A DNA stretch of 64,000 nt. Origin: Janthinobacterium tructae (GTDB lineage Bacteria > Pseudomonadota > Gammaproteobacteria > Burkholderiales > Burkholderiaceae_D). Made by a program: the position numbers and the translations under genes. Where the stretch lies: the NCBI RefSeq assembly GCF_006517255.1, contig NZ_CP041185.1, positions 5,394,001-5,458,000 of the forward strand. The letters are read 5' to 3'. The notes beneath the pieces are model-generated. The model did not search any database and was not told the DNA's origin. It saw only the letters and a program-made list of their open reading frames with translations. The stretch's first letter is position 1, and the number at the start of each line of letters is the position of its first letter. This document shows positions 44,276 through 53,810 of this stretch, one piece after another.

Positions 44276-47200
44276 TTCAATTTTATTTTTGTACCAATTT
44301 TTATAACTTTGGTTTTGAAATCAGACAAGAAGAATTGTTGGCCGCCACCATTGCCAAAAATAGTAGCATCTTGAGCCATTGCAACGCTTGTTGCTACACA
44401 CGTATCTTTTTTAACTCTATAAGCCTGTACGTCTGGACGATAGCCAAATTTTCTATGCGGTAATACTTGCAATAATTCGCCTAGCTTTGACTTGCTTCCC
44501 GATGCTTTTTTTAATGTATCTTCGTCAAAATAAAATCCCGATTGCCCTGGAACTCCTCCGTAAATAACGGTATTTGCTTTTAAGATGGTATTTTTCCAAT
44601 TGTCTCTGCCTTTGTATTCACCATGTCCTTGCCATTGGCTTGCCCAAGCTGCTGGATTTTTTCCAATACATGGATCGCAATTTGTATTTTTATTGCATTT
44701 TTTTGATAGTCCTAGTGGGTCGACCCAACCAGTTGGATTTGTGGCATATCGATAGCAATTCAATCCTCCCAGTAATCTGATGGGATCTTGCGTCAGGTAA
44801 CGTCCTGGCTCTGGGTCATAGTACCGGTAGCGATTGTAAAACAGCCCCGTTTCCCCATCCTCATACTGCCCCTGAAACCGTAGCGGCTGTTCGATTTCTC
44901 CCTCAGTGTGCAGCAAGCGCCCCCAAGCCTTGTAGAGCGCGCTCCAGACCACGTTTCCTTGCGCATCCGTCAGCTCGCGCGGCGTGCCCAGGTGGTCGCA
45001 GTGGTATTGGGTGATGCGGTCGTGTGTTGCCGCGTCATCGGCTGCCGCTTGGATACCTTGCCATGCCGATACCTGCAGCGTTTCGGTGTCCGCCTGTTCT
45101 TGCGCAATCGCTGCCTGCAGTTCGGCGTCGTGGCGGGTGGCCGGTAAATCCCATTGCGCGACGCGCGGCAGGTGGACCGTGCTGGCCTGGCGACAGGCTG
45201 GCGAAGCGATCCTTGCCAGCGGTACGAAGCTGTCCGGCTCGTACAGGTATGTGATCGTGTCTTCTTGCCCAAGTTCCTGTGCCAGCGTGTCGCCATCCCA
45301 GACGAAGAAGGTGGTGGTGGCGTTCGTGCGGGCGGGCTGGTCTTTGGTGATGTCTTGCTGCTTGCTCCAGCGTGCTTCGTCTACCCGCTTGGCGATGCGG
45401 CGGCTGAAGGCGTCATAGAAATAGTGTGCGCGGTGGCGTGACTGGCGTTCCGTCCTGGTGGCGTGGCTGAGGCGGTTTTCGGCGTCATATTGCAGTTCCA
45501 GGTCGCTCCAGGTCGACTCCCTGCCCGGCGGATGGAAGCGCTTGCTGGTGGCATTGCCTTGTTCGTCGTAATCGTATTCGGTATCGCCATAGCTGTTCAG
45601 GACGTTACCAGGCGCGGGAGCCTTGTCGAGCAGATTGCCTGCCGGATCGAAGGCGAAGTGTTCGGCCAGGCCCGGTTGCACGGCGGCCAGCAACTGGCCG
45701 ACGGGGTCGTAGGTATAGCTGAGTTTGCCAAGCGGGCCGGCAGTGGTGGTGCCTGTTTGAAAAATGGTGCTCAGGTTGCCTTGCGCATCGTATTCGAAGC
45801 GGCGTTCGCGCACGGGGGCGGGCGCATTGGGGCCGCGCGCCAGGGTCATTTGCGTGAGCCGCGATTGCGGGTCGTACTGGCGCGTGGCGAGCAAACCGCT
45901 GTTGCCCAGCTGCCGCTGCTTTTCGCGGTGCAGCTTGTCGCGCTCGACATCGACCACGGCCTTGCCTTGCCACAGCACGCCATGCCAGTGGCCGGAACCG
46001 TAGCGCAAGGTGTCGATGCGGCGTCCGTTCGGCAAGACCGTCTGGATGCGGTTGCCCAGCTCATCATAGGCGTGCGTCATGACAAAGCTGGCATCCGGCA
46101 TGCGCGGGGCGTTGGGCAGCCTGCCGGCGTCGGGCAGGAATTGCAGAAAATATGCGCTGCGCTCTTCGGTCAGCTGGCCCAGCGCATCGTGGAAGAAACG
46201 CTGTTCGGCTTGCGGCGCGGATACGGCCGTCAGGCGGCCCAGCGCATCGTAGGTGTAGCGCACCACGCCGTCCGCCGTGGTCTTGACGGATAACAAACCG
46301 AGCGCGTCGCGCAGCAGCTGCGTGCGCCGGTTGCCGCACTCGGTGGCGGTGAGGTTGCCGGCCCGGTCATAGCTGTATTGCGTGCGCTTGCCGTCGAAGC
46401 CCGTTTCCGACGTCAGCCAGCCTTCCGCGTGATACGCGAGCCGGTAGCTTTCGCCCTTGGCGTTGATCAATTCCGTCAGTTGCAGTGCGGCATCGTAGCG
46501 GTACTGCACCGTCTGGCCGACGGCGTCCGTGCGCTCCACGGGCAAGCCCTGGCCGTTGTAGCGGTAGCGCGTCTGCTGGCCGGCGCCATCCACGTGCGAG
46601 ACCAGATTGCCGTCTGCATCGTAGGCGTAGTGTTCCCGTGTTTTGTCTGGTGCGATGAGCCCGGTCAGGCGGCCGAGGCCATCGTACTCATAGCTGCTGA
46701 CGTGGCCCATGGCATCGCGTGCCGCCGTCAACCTTCCCTGCCTGTCGTAGCTGTATTCACTGCTGTGGCCGGAACAGTCCGTGTAGCTGGTAAGCAAGCC
46801 CTGGCGGTTGTACTGGAAATGCTTGCTGCCGCCCCTGGCGTCGATCAGTTCCACCAGCTGGCCGCGCTGGTCGTAGCGGTAGCGCGTGACGTGGCCCAGC
46901 GCATCCGTGATGCTGACGGGACGACCTGCCGCATCGTATTCGCGGCGTGCGGTGTTGCCCAGCGCATCCGTGAAGGAGACGGGCTGGTTCTTGCCGTCGT
47001 AGCCGATGCTGCTGCTGTTGCCCTTGGCATCGGTGCTGCGGGTCAGGTTGCCGGATGCATCGTAGGTGTAGCGCGTGGCGGCGCCGTTGGCGTCGATATC
47101 GGCCAGCAGCATGCCATCGCGGTCCCACTCGCGCCGGCCCAGCGAGGCGGCCTTGCCGTCGATGACGCGGCGCACTTCGGTGACCAGCAAGTTGGCGTCG

Positions 47201-49242
47201 AATGTGTATTCGAGGACGCCGCCGTTTTCCGTGACGCGGCTGGTGTCGTTGTCCACGTAATCGATGCGCGTATGCTCGCTGCCATCGTGCGCCCGCGTGA
47301 CGATGGCGCGCGCCTGGTAGCTATTAGCCAAGTTGACGGGATGGCGCTGCGCCAGTTCCGGTTCGCTCAATGGGGAACCGCTCCAGCGGGCGCGCAGCGC
47401 GTCCAGGCTGATCCATTCCAGCTCGTAACTAAAACCCGTGTAGCTGCTGCACGACGTGAGCAGGTGGTGACGATAGCTGTAGCGGCGCGTGTCGCCCAGG
47501 GCATTCGACTGGTTGACCAGGTTGTGGCGGGGCGCGAAGGGCGGCTGGGCATCGTCCGTTTCGCTGGCATAGTCGTAGCGGACATGGCAGAGTCGGCTGC
47601 CGTCGGGTAATACCTCGTCGATTCTCTCGATGTGGATGGCCTTTTCCGACTCCCCGCGCATGGCTTCGAGCACGCTGCCGTCATCGCTGCGCAGGCGCAG
47701 CAGCACTTCGCCCGGTTTTGCCTCCATGAAACGGTCGATGCTGATGCCGCGTCCATCGCGCCCCTCGCTGCGCACGAGCGCAAAACGCTGCGTGGCAATC
47801 GGCGTCGACGGGGCCAGCATGGCGTTCACGCCGTCGTAGCCGTGTGGTAGCCAGCCGTCTTCAGCGCGCGCGTAGCGGTCGATGCTGCCGTCGCGCCATA
47901 GCACGGTAAAGGTGTCGGCGCCGTCGCGCGTGAGCGTAAAACCTTCCTTGCGGCTGTCGTGTTGCTGGCCCGGTTCCAGGCCAGGCAGGCGCAGGGCGCG
48001 GCCGCTGTCATCGTGCAACACGATGCCGGCTTCGCACAGCGACAGGCTGGTGGTGTAGGGCGTGGACCAGCGCGCGCCCAGCAAGCCCCAGTCTTCGCAT
48101 TCGGCGCCGGAGCGATAGCAGCGCGTCCAGGCGATGGGGATGCTGCGTTCGAGCGCGAAATCCGTCTGGTACAGGATTTCCTGGCCCGTGCCGAAATGCA
48201 CGGGCTTGCGGCCCTTGACGGGTTTTTTGGCCGGGCCGCTATCCTTGGGGCAGCAGTCGGAGGGGGCTTCCGATTTCGGTTCCTTCTTGCCCCGGCTCTT
48301 GCCGTCGTCACCGCCATTTTTTGGGGGAGGTTTGTCGAGTTTTGGGGGCGGCTTGTCCGGTTTCTTGCCGACCAGCTTGTCCTTGACCTTGTTGATGGTC
48401 GGCGCCGTTTTTTTGCCGAGAAACTTGCTCAGTATTTTTCCGCCGGGAATCTTGCTGAACACTGCCGTTTGCAATAATGTGCCTGCCGCATTCATGACGA
48501 TGTCTGAGGCGGTATTGAGCAAATCTGGTGTCTTGCCTGTCAATATGTAGTCCGTCGCCTGGTCGAGCACCGTGGCCGATGCTTCCATTGCCGTGCCTGT
48601 CGTAACGGTCGCCGTGCCGGCAACTGCGCCGGTTGCTGCCGCTGTTTCCATCGCGGCAGCTGCCGGCAGGCCAACGCCAGTTGCCGCAACGCCCACTCCG
48701 GCGACTCCCAGCACGGCGCTGCCTGTCAGGACGGTGCCACCCGCATCCACGAGGTCTTCGGCAGCGCCATGCATGCTCTTCGAACCATGCTCCTTGTAGT
48801 CTTGTGCCGTTTCCCGTATCGCCGCCTTCAGGTCCTTGAGCACGGGCTTGGCCGCCTCCGCGCCCCGCTCGTAAATCTTGCCCACGGTATTGCGCGAATT
48901 CATCCATACTTCGCGCCCCATCTGCACCAGGCTGGCGCCGTTGGCGCGGTGGATGGGGCTGGCGACCTTGGTGTCGACCTGCTTGCCGACGGTGCCGCTC
49001 TTGACGCCGCCCGCCTTGCCGGCCGCGTCGCCCTTGACGGTGGGAATGGTGCTGCGCTGGTGCAGGATGACGGGTTCGCTGTGCGACTTGACGTTGGGCG
49101 AAGCGTTCTGTGCTTCCGAGAATTCACCGATGATGCTGTAGGGAATAGGCGGCGTGCTGGAGCCGACGGGCGTCTTGCAAATGTCGGGGCTGAGGCTGAC
49201 GCAATAGAAGCGCGAGGCTTTGGTGACGGTTTCATTTGTCAT
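44272..49242 (-). CDS. Rhs-family polymorphic toxin, PAAR-like N-terminus
   Basis: 1656 residues. Type VI secreted toxin carrier. N-terminus (CKTPVGSSTPPIPYS, GDAAGKAGGVKSGTVG) is a DUF4150 PAAR-like spike tip. Residues about 165-245 are Ala/Gly-rich hydrophobic helices. From about 345 (PVHFGTGQEIL) runs the YD/RHS shell, ending in LFYNRYRYYDPEPGRYLTQDPI and DPLGL (1508-1512), the usual self-cleavage boundary. The 144-residue tip (about 44275-44706) contains VIYGGVPGQSGFYFDED and FGYRPDVQAYRVKKD; it is AT-rich and not identified. It overlaps the DUF2169 gene by 11 bp. Confidence 0.93.
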   Translation of the reverse strand: MTNETVTKASRFYCVSLSPDICKTPVGSSTPPIPYSIIGEFSEAQNASPNVKSHSEPVILHQRSTIPTVKGDAAGKAGGVKSGTVGKQVDTKVASPIHRANGASLVQMGREVWMNSRNTVGKIYERGAEAAKPVLKDLKAAIRETAQDYKEHGSKSMHGAAEDLVDAGGTVLTGSAVLGVAGVGVAATGVGLPAAAAMETAAATGAVAGTATVTTGTAMEASATVLDQATDYILTGKTPDLLNTASDIVMNAAGTLLQTAVFSKIPGGKILSKFLGKKTAPTINKVKDKLVGKKPDKPPPKLDKPPPKNGGDDGKSRGKKEPKSEAPSDCCPKDSGPAKKPVKGRKPVHFGTGQEILYQTDFALERSIPIAWTRCYRSGAECEDWGLLGARWSTPYTTSLSLCEAGIVLHDDSGRALRLPGLEPGQQHDSRKEGFTLTRDGADTFTVLWRDGSIDRYARAEDGWLPHGYDGVNAMLAPSTPIATQRFALVRSEGRDGRGISIDRFMEAKPGEVLLRLRSDDGSVLEAMRGESEKAIHIERIDEVLPDGSRLCHVRYDYASETDDAQPPFAPRHNLVNQSNALGDTRRYSYRHHLLTSCSSYTGFSYELEWISLDALRARWSGSPLSEPELAQRHPVNLANSYQARAIVTRAHDGSEHTRIDYVDNDTSRVTENGGVLEYTFDANLLVTEVRRVIDGKAASLGRREWDRDGMLLADIDANGAATRYTYDASGNLTRSTDAKGNSSSIGYDGKNQPVSFTDALGNTARREYDAAGRPVSITDALGHVTRYRYDQRGQLVELIDARGGSKHFQYNRQGLLTSYTDCSGHSSEYSYDRQGRLTAARDAMGHVSSYEYDGLGRLTGLIAPDKTREHYAYDADGNLVSHVDGAGQQTRYRYNGQGLPVERTDAVGQTVQYRYDAALQLTELINAKGESYRLAYHAEGWLTSETGFDGKRTQYSYDRAGNLTATECGNRRTQLLRDALGLLSVKTTADGVVRYTYDALGRLTAVSAPQAEQRFFHDALGQLTEERSAYFLQFLPDAGRLPNAPRMPDASFVMTHAYDELGNRIQTVLPNGRRIDTLRYGSGHWHGVLWQGKAVVDVERDKLHREKQRQLGNSGLLATRQYDPQSRLTQMTLARGPNAPAPVRERRFEYDAQGNLSTIFQTGTTTAGPLGKLSYTYDPVGQLLAAVQPGLAEHFAFDPAGNLLDKAPAPGNVLNSYGDTEYDYDEQGNATSKRFHPPGRESTWSDLELQYDAENRLSHATRTERQSRHRAHYFYDAFSRRIAKRVDEARWSKQQDITKDQPARTNATTTFFVWDGDTLAQELGQEDTITYLYEPDSFVPLARIASPACRQASTVHLPRVAQWDLPATRHDAELQAAIAQEQADTETLQVSAWQGIQAAADDAATHDRITQYHCDHLGTPRELTDAQGNVVWSALYKAWGRLLHTEGEIEQPLRFQGQYEDGETGLFYNRYRYYDPEPGRYLTQDPIRLLGGLNCYRYATNPTGWVDPLGLSKKCNKNTNCDPCIGKNPAAWASQWQGHGEYKGRDNWKNTILKANTVIYGGVPGQSGFYFDEDTLKKASGSKSKLGELLQVLPHRKFGYRPDVQAYRVKKDTCVATSVAMAQDATIFGNGGGQQFFLSDFKTKVIKIGTKIKLK

Positions 49243-50536
49243 TGTTTTGACCTTGCCTGGCCGCCTTGCCCAGTGCTTCCTGCGCCTGTTCCAGCAGTTC
49301 GATGCGTGCGATCTGCGCCGGCTCCATCGCGTGCAGCAGGCGCGACGCGACCTGGCCCGCGTCGGCCGGCACGAGGGCGCGCCAGACCAGCTCCACGGTG
49401 CTCGCTTGCGGGTCGATCAGCACCGTATCGATGGCCAGGCGCCAGACGAGCAACTGGTCGTTCTTGTCTGCCAGCAGCAGGCACAGCACCTGTTGCGGCA
49501 GGCCGAAACGCAGCACCGTGTTGCCGCGCGGGTCGATGCGGGCCGAGCGATGGTCGTGGCGGCACAGATTGGTCAAGGTGAATTGCTCCAGTCCCGCCAG
49601 GTGCGGACATTGCTGGTCGGGCGGCGTGCTGTTCCAGTAGGCGAAATCGAAGTCTTCCGGCAGGGTAGGGACTTCATCGGCATCCCATTTGTCCTTGACC
49701 ACGATGCTGCCTGCCAGCGCGCGGCGCGGCAGCCAGCCACGGCCGATAACGGCCAGCCCCGCCGGCGCGGGCAGTTCCTTGCCGCCGGCGCCATGCCAGA
49801 ACTGGGTGGCCGTGCATGGCAGAGATACATCCAGGATGCGCGGTGCGGGCACCTCGTCGATCTGTTTCGCATCCAGGTACCAGTGCCGCGCAAAGCCCCG
49901 TCCCAGCGGATTGGCCTGGCAGGAATCGTGCGCCGCCGCGTTGCAGTCATCGGCTTCGATGCGGCGTTGGCCGCCATACGCGTAGGCGTAGTGCAGCGGC
50001 AATTGCAGGAACGCTTCCGGTGCGGATAGCTGCCACGGATTGGGCCGCAGCAAGCCCACGGTGGCGATGCGGGCGCAGCCCTGCGCCAGGCGGGTGAGGA
50101 CGGCTTTCTTGCGGAAGGCGCGCTCGCCACACACTTGCAAGGTCTTGTCGATCAGGGTCTTCTTTTCTGACCGCACCTTCAGGTTGACGAGAAATTGCGG
50201 CATCGCCTGCCCGCGCGGCGCGTGCGCCACGCCATTGACGATCACGTCACAGCGCGGTTTATAGGGCGCGAAGTCGCTTTCCTGTACCGTACCCGCCTGC
50301 GTGTCGCCGTCCAGGTGCCGGTCTTGCGTAGCCAGCGGCGACTGACGCACCATGGGCAGCAGGCTGGCCAGGCCGTCCGCGCCGCAGGGGCCCAAGGTGT
50401 AGCCCATGCGTGCCACCACCACATGAAAGGCCTCGCCAAACTGGTCGACCATGTCGAACTGGCTGGCCGCGTGCGGCGTGCGGTTGTCGAAGAGCAGGTT
50501 GGGGATGTTGAAATGGGCTGTGCCGGCGTCGTTCAT
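49232..50536 (-). CDS. DUF2169 protein, T6SS effector adaptor
   Basis: 434 residues. FNIPNLLFDNRTPHAASQFDMVDQFGEAFHVVVARMGYTL at the start and PLHYAYAYGGQRRIEADD are typical of DUF2169, found between vgrG and PAAR/Rhs effector genes and thought to help load them on the spike. It starts 2 bp behind the vgrG stop and overlaps rhs by 11 bp, so it is part of the same operon. Cytoplasmic. Confidence 0.9.
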   Translation of the reverse strand: MNDAGTAHFNIPNLLFDNRTPHAASQFDMVDQFGEAFHVVVARMGYTLGPCGADGLASLLPMVRQSPLATQDRHLDGDTQAGTVQESDFAPYKPRCDVIVNGVAHAPRGQAMPQFLVNLKVRSEKKTLIDKTLQVCGERAFRKKAVLTRLAQGCARIATVGLLRPNPWQLSAPEAFLQLPLHYAYAYGGQRRIEADDCNAAAHDSCQANPLGRGFARHWYLDAKQIDEVPAPRILDVSLPCTATQFWHGAGGKELPAPAGLAVIGRGWLPRRALAGSIVVKDKWDADEVPTLPEDFDFAYWNSTPPDQQCPHLAGLEQFTLTNLCRHDHRSARIDPRGNTVLRFGLPQQVLCLLLADKNDQLLVWRLAIDTVLIDPQASTVELVWRALVPADAGQVASRLLHAMEPAQIARIELLEQAQEALGKAARQGQNNDK

Positions 50537-50538
50537 CG

Positions 50539-52680
50539 TCAGCCCGGGTTGTTGTCGATGTCGTCGCCATGGATCTGCACCTTCGACCTGCCGCGGATGA
50601 TGATTTCATCGGCAACGAGTTCGATGCGTCCCGGCGTGATGGTGATGCTGGACGTGCCAATAGTCATCGTGTGCGAATCGGTGGCCGTGAGCGTGCTGTC
50701 GGCGCCGACGATGACGCTTTTCGTCAGGCCGACTTGCTCGGCCTGCGCCAGCACCACGGTGGTGTTCATGGCGCCGATGACGGTGGTCTGGTAGGCTGCG
50801 CCGATGGTCAGCACCTTGGCCAGGCCGATCGTTTCGTCCTTGGCCAGGGTCACCCGTTCCGAACGGTGGCCGTCGATCTGCACCTGCTCGTTGCCGCCCA
50901 CGTGTTCGCGGCGGTTGTCGCCGATGTCGATGTGTTCGTCGTGGTCGACGCGCTCACGGCGGTTGTTGTGCACGGTGATGTCTTCATCGTGGTCCACCGT
51001 TTCCGTGCGGTCGCGCTTGACGTGCACCGTTTCATCGCGGTCGATGGTTTTGCGCCGGTCGTTGCCGACCCAGTGCGATTCGTCGTGCTCGACTTCGATG
51101 CGCTGGTCTTTTTCCGCATGCAGCCATAGCTCTTCCGCATCCTTGCGGTCTTCGAAGCGCAAGGCGTTGGCGTGCGCTGCGGAACCTTTTTTTGACGAGC
51201 GGCTCAGCATGCCGCTTTGCGTCTTGTTGGCCGGTAGCTCCTATGGCGGCATATTGCGCGCGTTGTAGACGCAGCCGATGATGATGGGCATGGCGACGTT
51301 ACCGTCGAGAAATTGCACGGCCACTTCCATGCCCACCCGGGGCAGGCTGATGTGGCCGAAATTCGGGCCGGCCCAGTTCGATATCACGCGTATCCACGGC
51401 GAACTTTTGTCGTCGAAGGTGCCGAGGCGGTCCCAGTGGAATTGCACTTTGACTCTTCCGTAACCGTCCGTATGGATCTCCTCGCCGGGCGGCCCGACGA
51501 CGGTCGCCGTCTGCACGCCGTAGATCTTCGGTTCGCGGCTATGAAAATTGCGGCCTGGGCGCCAGGGGATGGCGCGGGGGATGCACGTAAATGTGTTGCT
51601 GTAGTGCGAGGTGGCGCCGTGCCCTTGCTGATAGTTATTGCTGGCGTAGTGGTGCACGGACAGGATCAGGTATTCGCCAGCTGCGCTGTCGAAATGCCCG
51701 TCCAGGGTGAACCAGCGTCCCGGCTGCGCCGTGCGGTCATTGCCCTGCGCCTCGAACAGCTGGCCCTGGGCATCAACCTCTTCCATGCGGCGCTGGGCCA
51801 GGGCTTCGCCATCGTCGATGTTTTTAAAACCGTAGCTGCCCGTGTTTTCATACACTTCCAGGGACGGCACGGCGCCTTGCCGGTTCAGCGAGTCGCGGCT
51901 GGCGCGGGCGCTGCGCGGATTCTTGAAGTTGAAACTGGCCACCGTCATCTGGGCCGGGGTCATGCGCCGCACCGTGCGCCATTGATGTACGCCATCGTCT
52001 TCCAGGGATCCGGCCTGGTGCTGGAAGGGCATGGCGCTCGACTCTCCATCGATGGACTTGCCGGTAGTGCTGTCGTCGTCCAGCCACAAGGTGTGGCCGT
52101 CAAGGCGGTGTTCGTAGCGGTAGTGCCAGCCCAGCTGTTCCCAATGGCGGTGCAGCAGGTTGTGGTCGCTCTCGTTGTGCTGGCACGTGTAGGTGATGGC
52201 GGGGTCCAGGCCGCTGGCGGCCAGCTTGTAGTCGCGCATCAGGTAGTCATCGAAGACCTTGTCCGTCAGCGCCGCCACCGTCAGGCCGTGGAAGGCGACA
52301 TTGTTTTTCCGCAAGTGCAGATGCGACAGCCATGGCTCCAGCACCATTTCATAAAAGGCGAAGCCGCCGTCCGTGCGCAGGAAGCGGAACTCGAACACGT
52401 AACCATTAAAGTAGCGCAAGGTACCGTCTTCGCGCACCAGTTCGACGGTCACCATCTTGCCCATCACCTTGTCGAGCGCGATGGCGGCGTCGTCGGACAG
52501 CACTTCCACCACATGGGAAAAATCGCGCGACAGGCTTTCGCTGGCGTCCAGGCTGTTGGCCAGGAACTGGATGCCGGCGGGGCCGTCGCCATGCGGAAAG
52601 TGCAGGCGCAGCAGGCGCTGGCCCTGCATGTCGCCCGTTAATGCCGTCCATGCCGCTGTCGTATCGGGGAACTGGCTCAT
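50539..52680 (-). pseudogene. vgrG: vgrG (tssI), interrupted by an in-frame TAG
   Basis: T6SS spike protein. From ATG 52680, 479 residues run through the gp27-like part (HFPHGDGPAGIQFLANSL start, HWEQLGWHYRYEHR) and the gp5 OB-fold (YGRVKVQFHWDRLG, PIIIGCVYNARNMPP). Then TAG at 51241-51243. The same frame continues without shift as ELPANKTQSG and 223 more residues (RFEDRKDAEELWLHAEKDQRIEVEHDE, then a DUF2345-like beta-helix ending IIIRGRSKVQIHG). Intact homologues read Tyr at this place. Without readthrough the needle is lost. A base-calling error is the main alternative. Confidence 0.88.
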
Positions 52681-52757
52681 CGCGCATCGCTTCACGGTAG
52701 GAATCGTTGACCGACTGTAGCAATAGCGAACACGGGCGTTTTGCGCCGCCGCAAGCT

Positions 52758-53810
52758 TCAATCTTTGAGTGAGGGCATCAATTGCATTTCGTAATGCATG
52801 TCGTCGCGGTGGCGCGGTGATGCTGCAGCACCGAGGAAACTGTTGCAGCCGAGGCCAGCTTGCCCGTTGGCCGTCAATGCCAGTCCCCTTACCTCGCTGG
52901 CGCGCAGCACCAGCACGATCTCGTAGCGCACGAGCGGCTGGCCGAACAGCATCAGCATGTGCCGCAGCGCCTCGCTGGCCGGGGCGCGCGGCAAAAAGCT
53001 GGCGTGCTGCTCTGCCGTGAGCGGACCGAGGCGCAGGCGTACGGCCAGGTCGGGGCGGCGGCAGCGCTCGCCGATGGTGGCGCGCTGGCCCAGCACGGCA
53101 TTGGCCATGCACAGCGCCGTTTGTTCGCGCGGCGCCAGTGCGTCCATGGCGCCCGTCGCTTCGTCGATGTGGCAGGGCACGCCAAAGTGGTCGCCGAGGA
53201 TGCGCGCCATGACGATGGACGAGATGTTGCGTTGCTGCAGCAAGCCGGAGTACAGGCCGATCGCCGCCTCGTCCTGGCCCTGGCCCTGGCCCGACTGGCA
53301 GGCGGCCAGGTCCAGCAGGCGCGACAGGAAGGCGCCGCTGTGGCTGGCTTGCTCGATGCGGTATTTTTGCCACGCGTGGTAAAACAGGGTGACGGCACGG
53401 CTGGAAAACAGGTCGAGAAAAGCGCGCGCGCTGGTGTCGCGCTCGCTATGCTGGTGCGCGGCGATGCGCTCCGAATAGTGGCTGGGCAAGCTGCCCTGGC
53501 AACCCAGCAGGCCCATGAAGGCGGGCGTGAGGTGGATGTGCTGGCTGTGGCCGGACAGCAGCGCCTGCAGCAAGGCATCGGCATCAGCGATGCCGTTTGT
53601 CGTGAGCGCCTCGATCTGGCTGGCGGGAAAGCGCAGCGAGACGCTGTTGTCGAAGCGCATGATCTTTGCCAGCGCCGTGTGCTCATCGATGCCGTGTTCG
53701 GCCAGCCAGGCCAGCAGCAGGCGCAGCGCCTGGAAGCACTCGAAGCGCTGCGGCGCGTCGAGCATTTGCTGGATCACGCTGGGATGGCGTCGGCGCTGCG
53801 TTCCGGGCAT
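52758..53810 (-). CDS. tssG: type VI secretion baseplate protein TssG
   Basis: 350 residues. RFECFQALRLLLAWLAEHG, IMRFDNSVSLRFPASQIEAL, AFMGLLGCQGSLPSHYSERIA and FLDLFSSRAVTLFYHAWQKYR are the ImpH/VasB (TssG) signature. It forms the baseplate wedge with TssF and TssE. Overlaps tssF by 37 bp, followed by vgrG. Length is typical. Confidence 0.94.
   Translation of the reverse strand: MPGTQRRRHPSVIQQMLDAPQRFECFQALRLLLAWLAEHGIDEHTALAKIMRFDNSVSLRFPASQIEALTTNGIADADALLQALLSGHSQHIHLTPAFMGLLGCQGSLPSHYSERIAAHQHSERDTSARAFLDLFSSRAVTLFYHAWQKYRIEQASHSGAFLSRLLDLAACQSGQGQGQDEAAIGLYSGLLQQRNISSIVMARILGDHFGVPCHIDEATGAMDALAPREQTALCMANAVLGQRATIGERCRRPDLAVRLRLGPLTAEQHASFLPRAPASEALRHMLMLFGQPLVRYEIVLVLRASEVRGLALTANGQAGLGCNSFLGAAASPRHRDDMHYEMQLMPSLKD

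Noticed and set aside
50539..51210. Separate small gene behind vgrG
   Set aside because: It is in the same frame as vgrG, begins 10 codons after the TAG, has no ribosome site and matches the VgrG C-terminal region.
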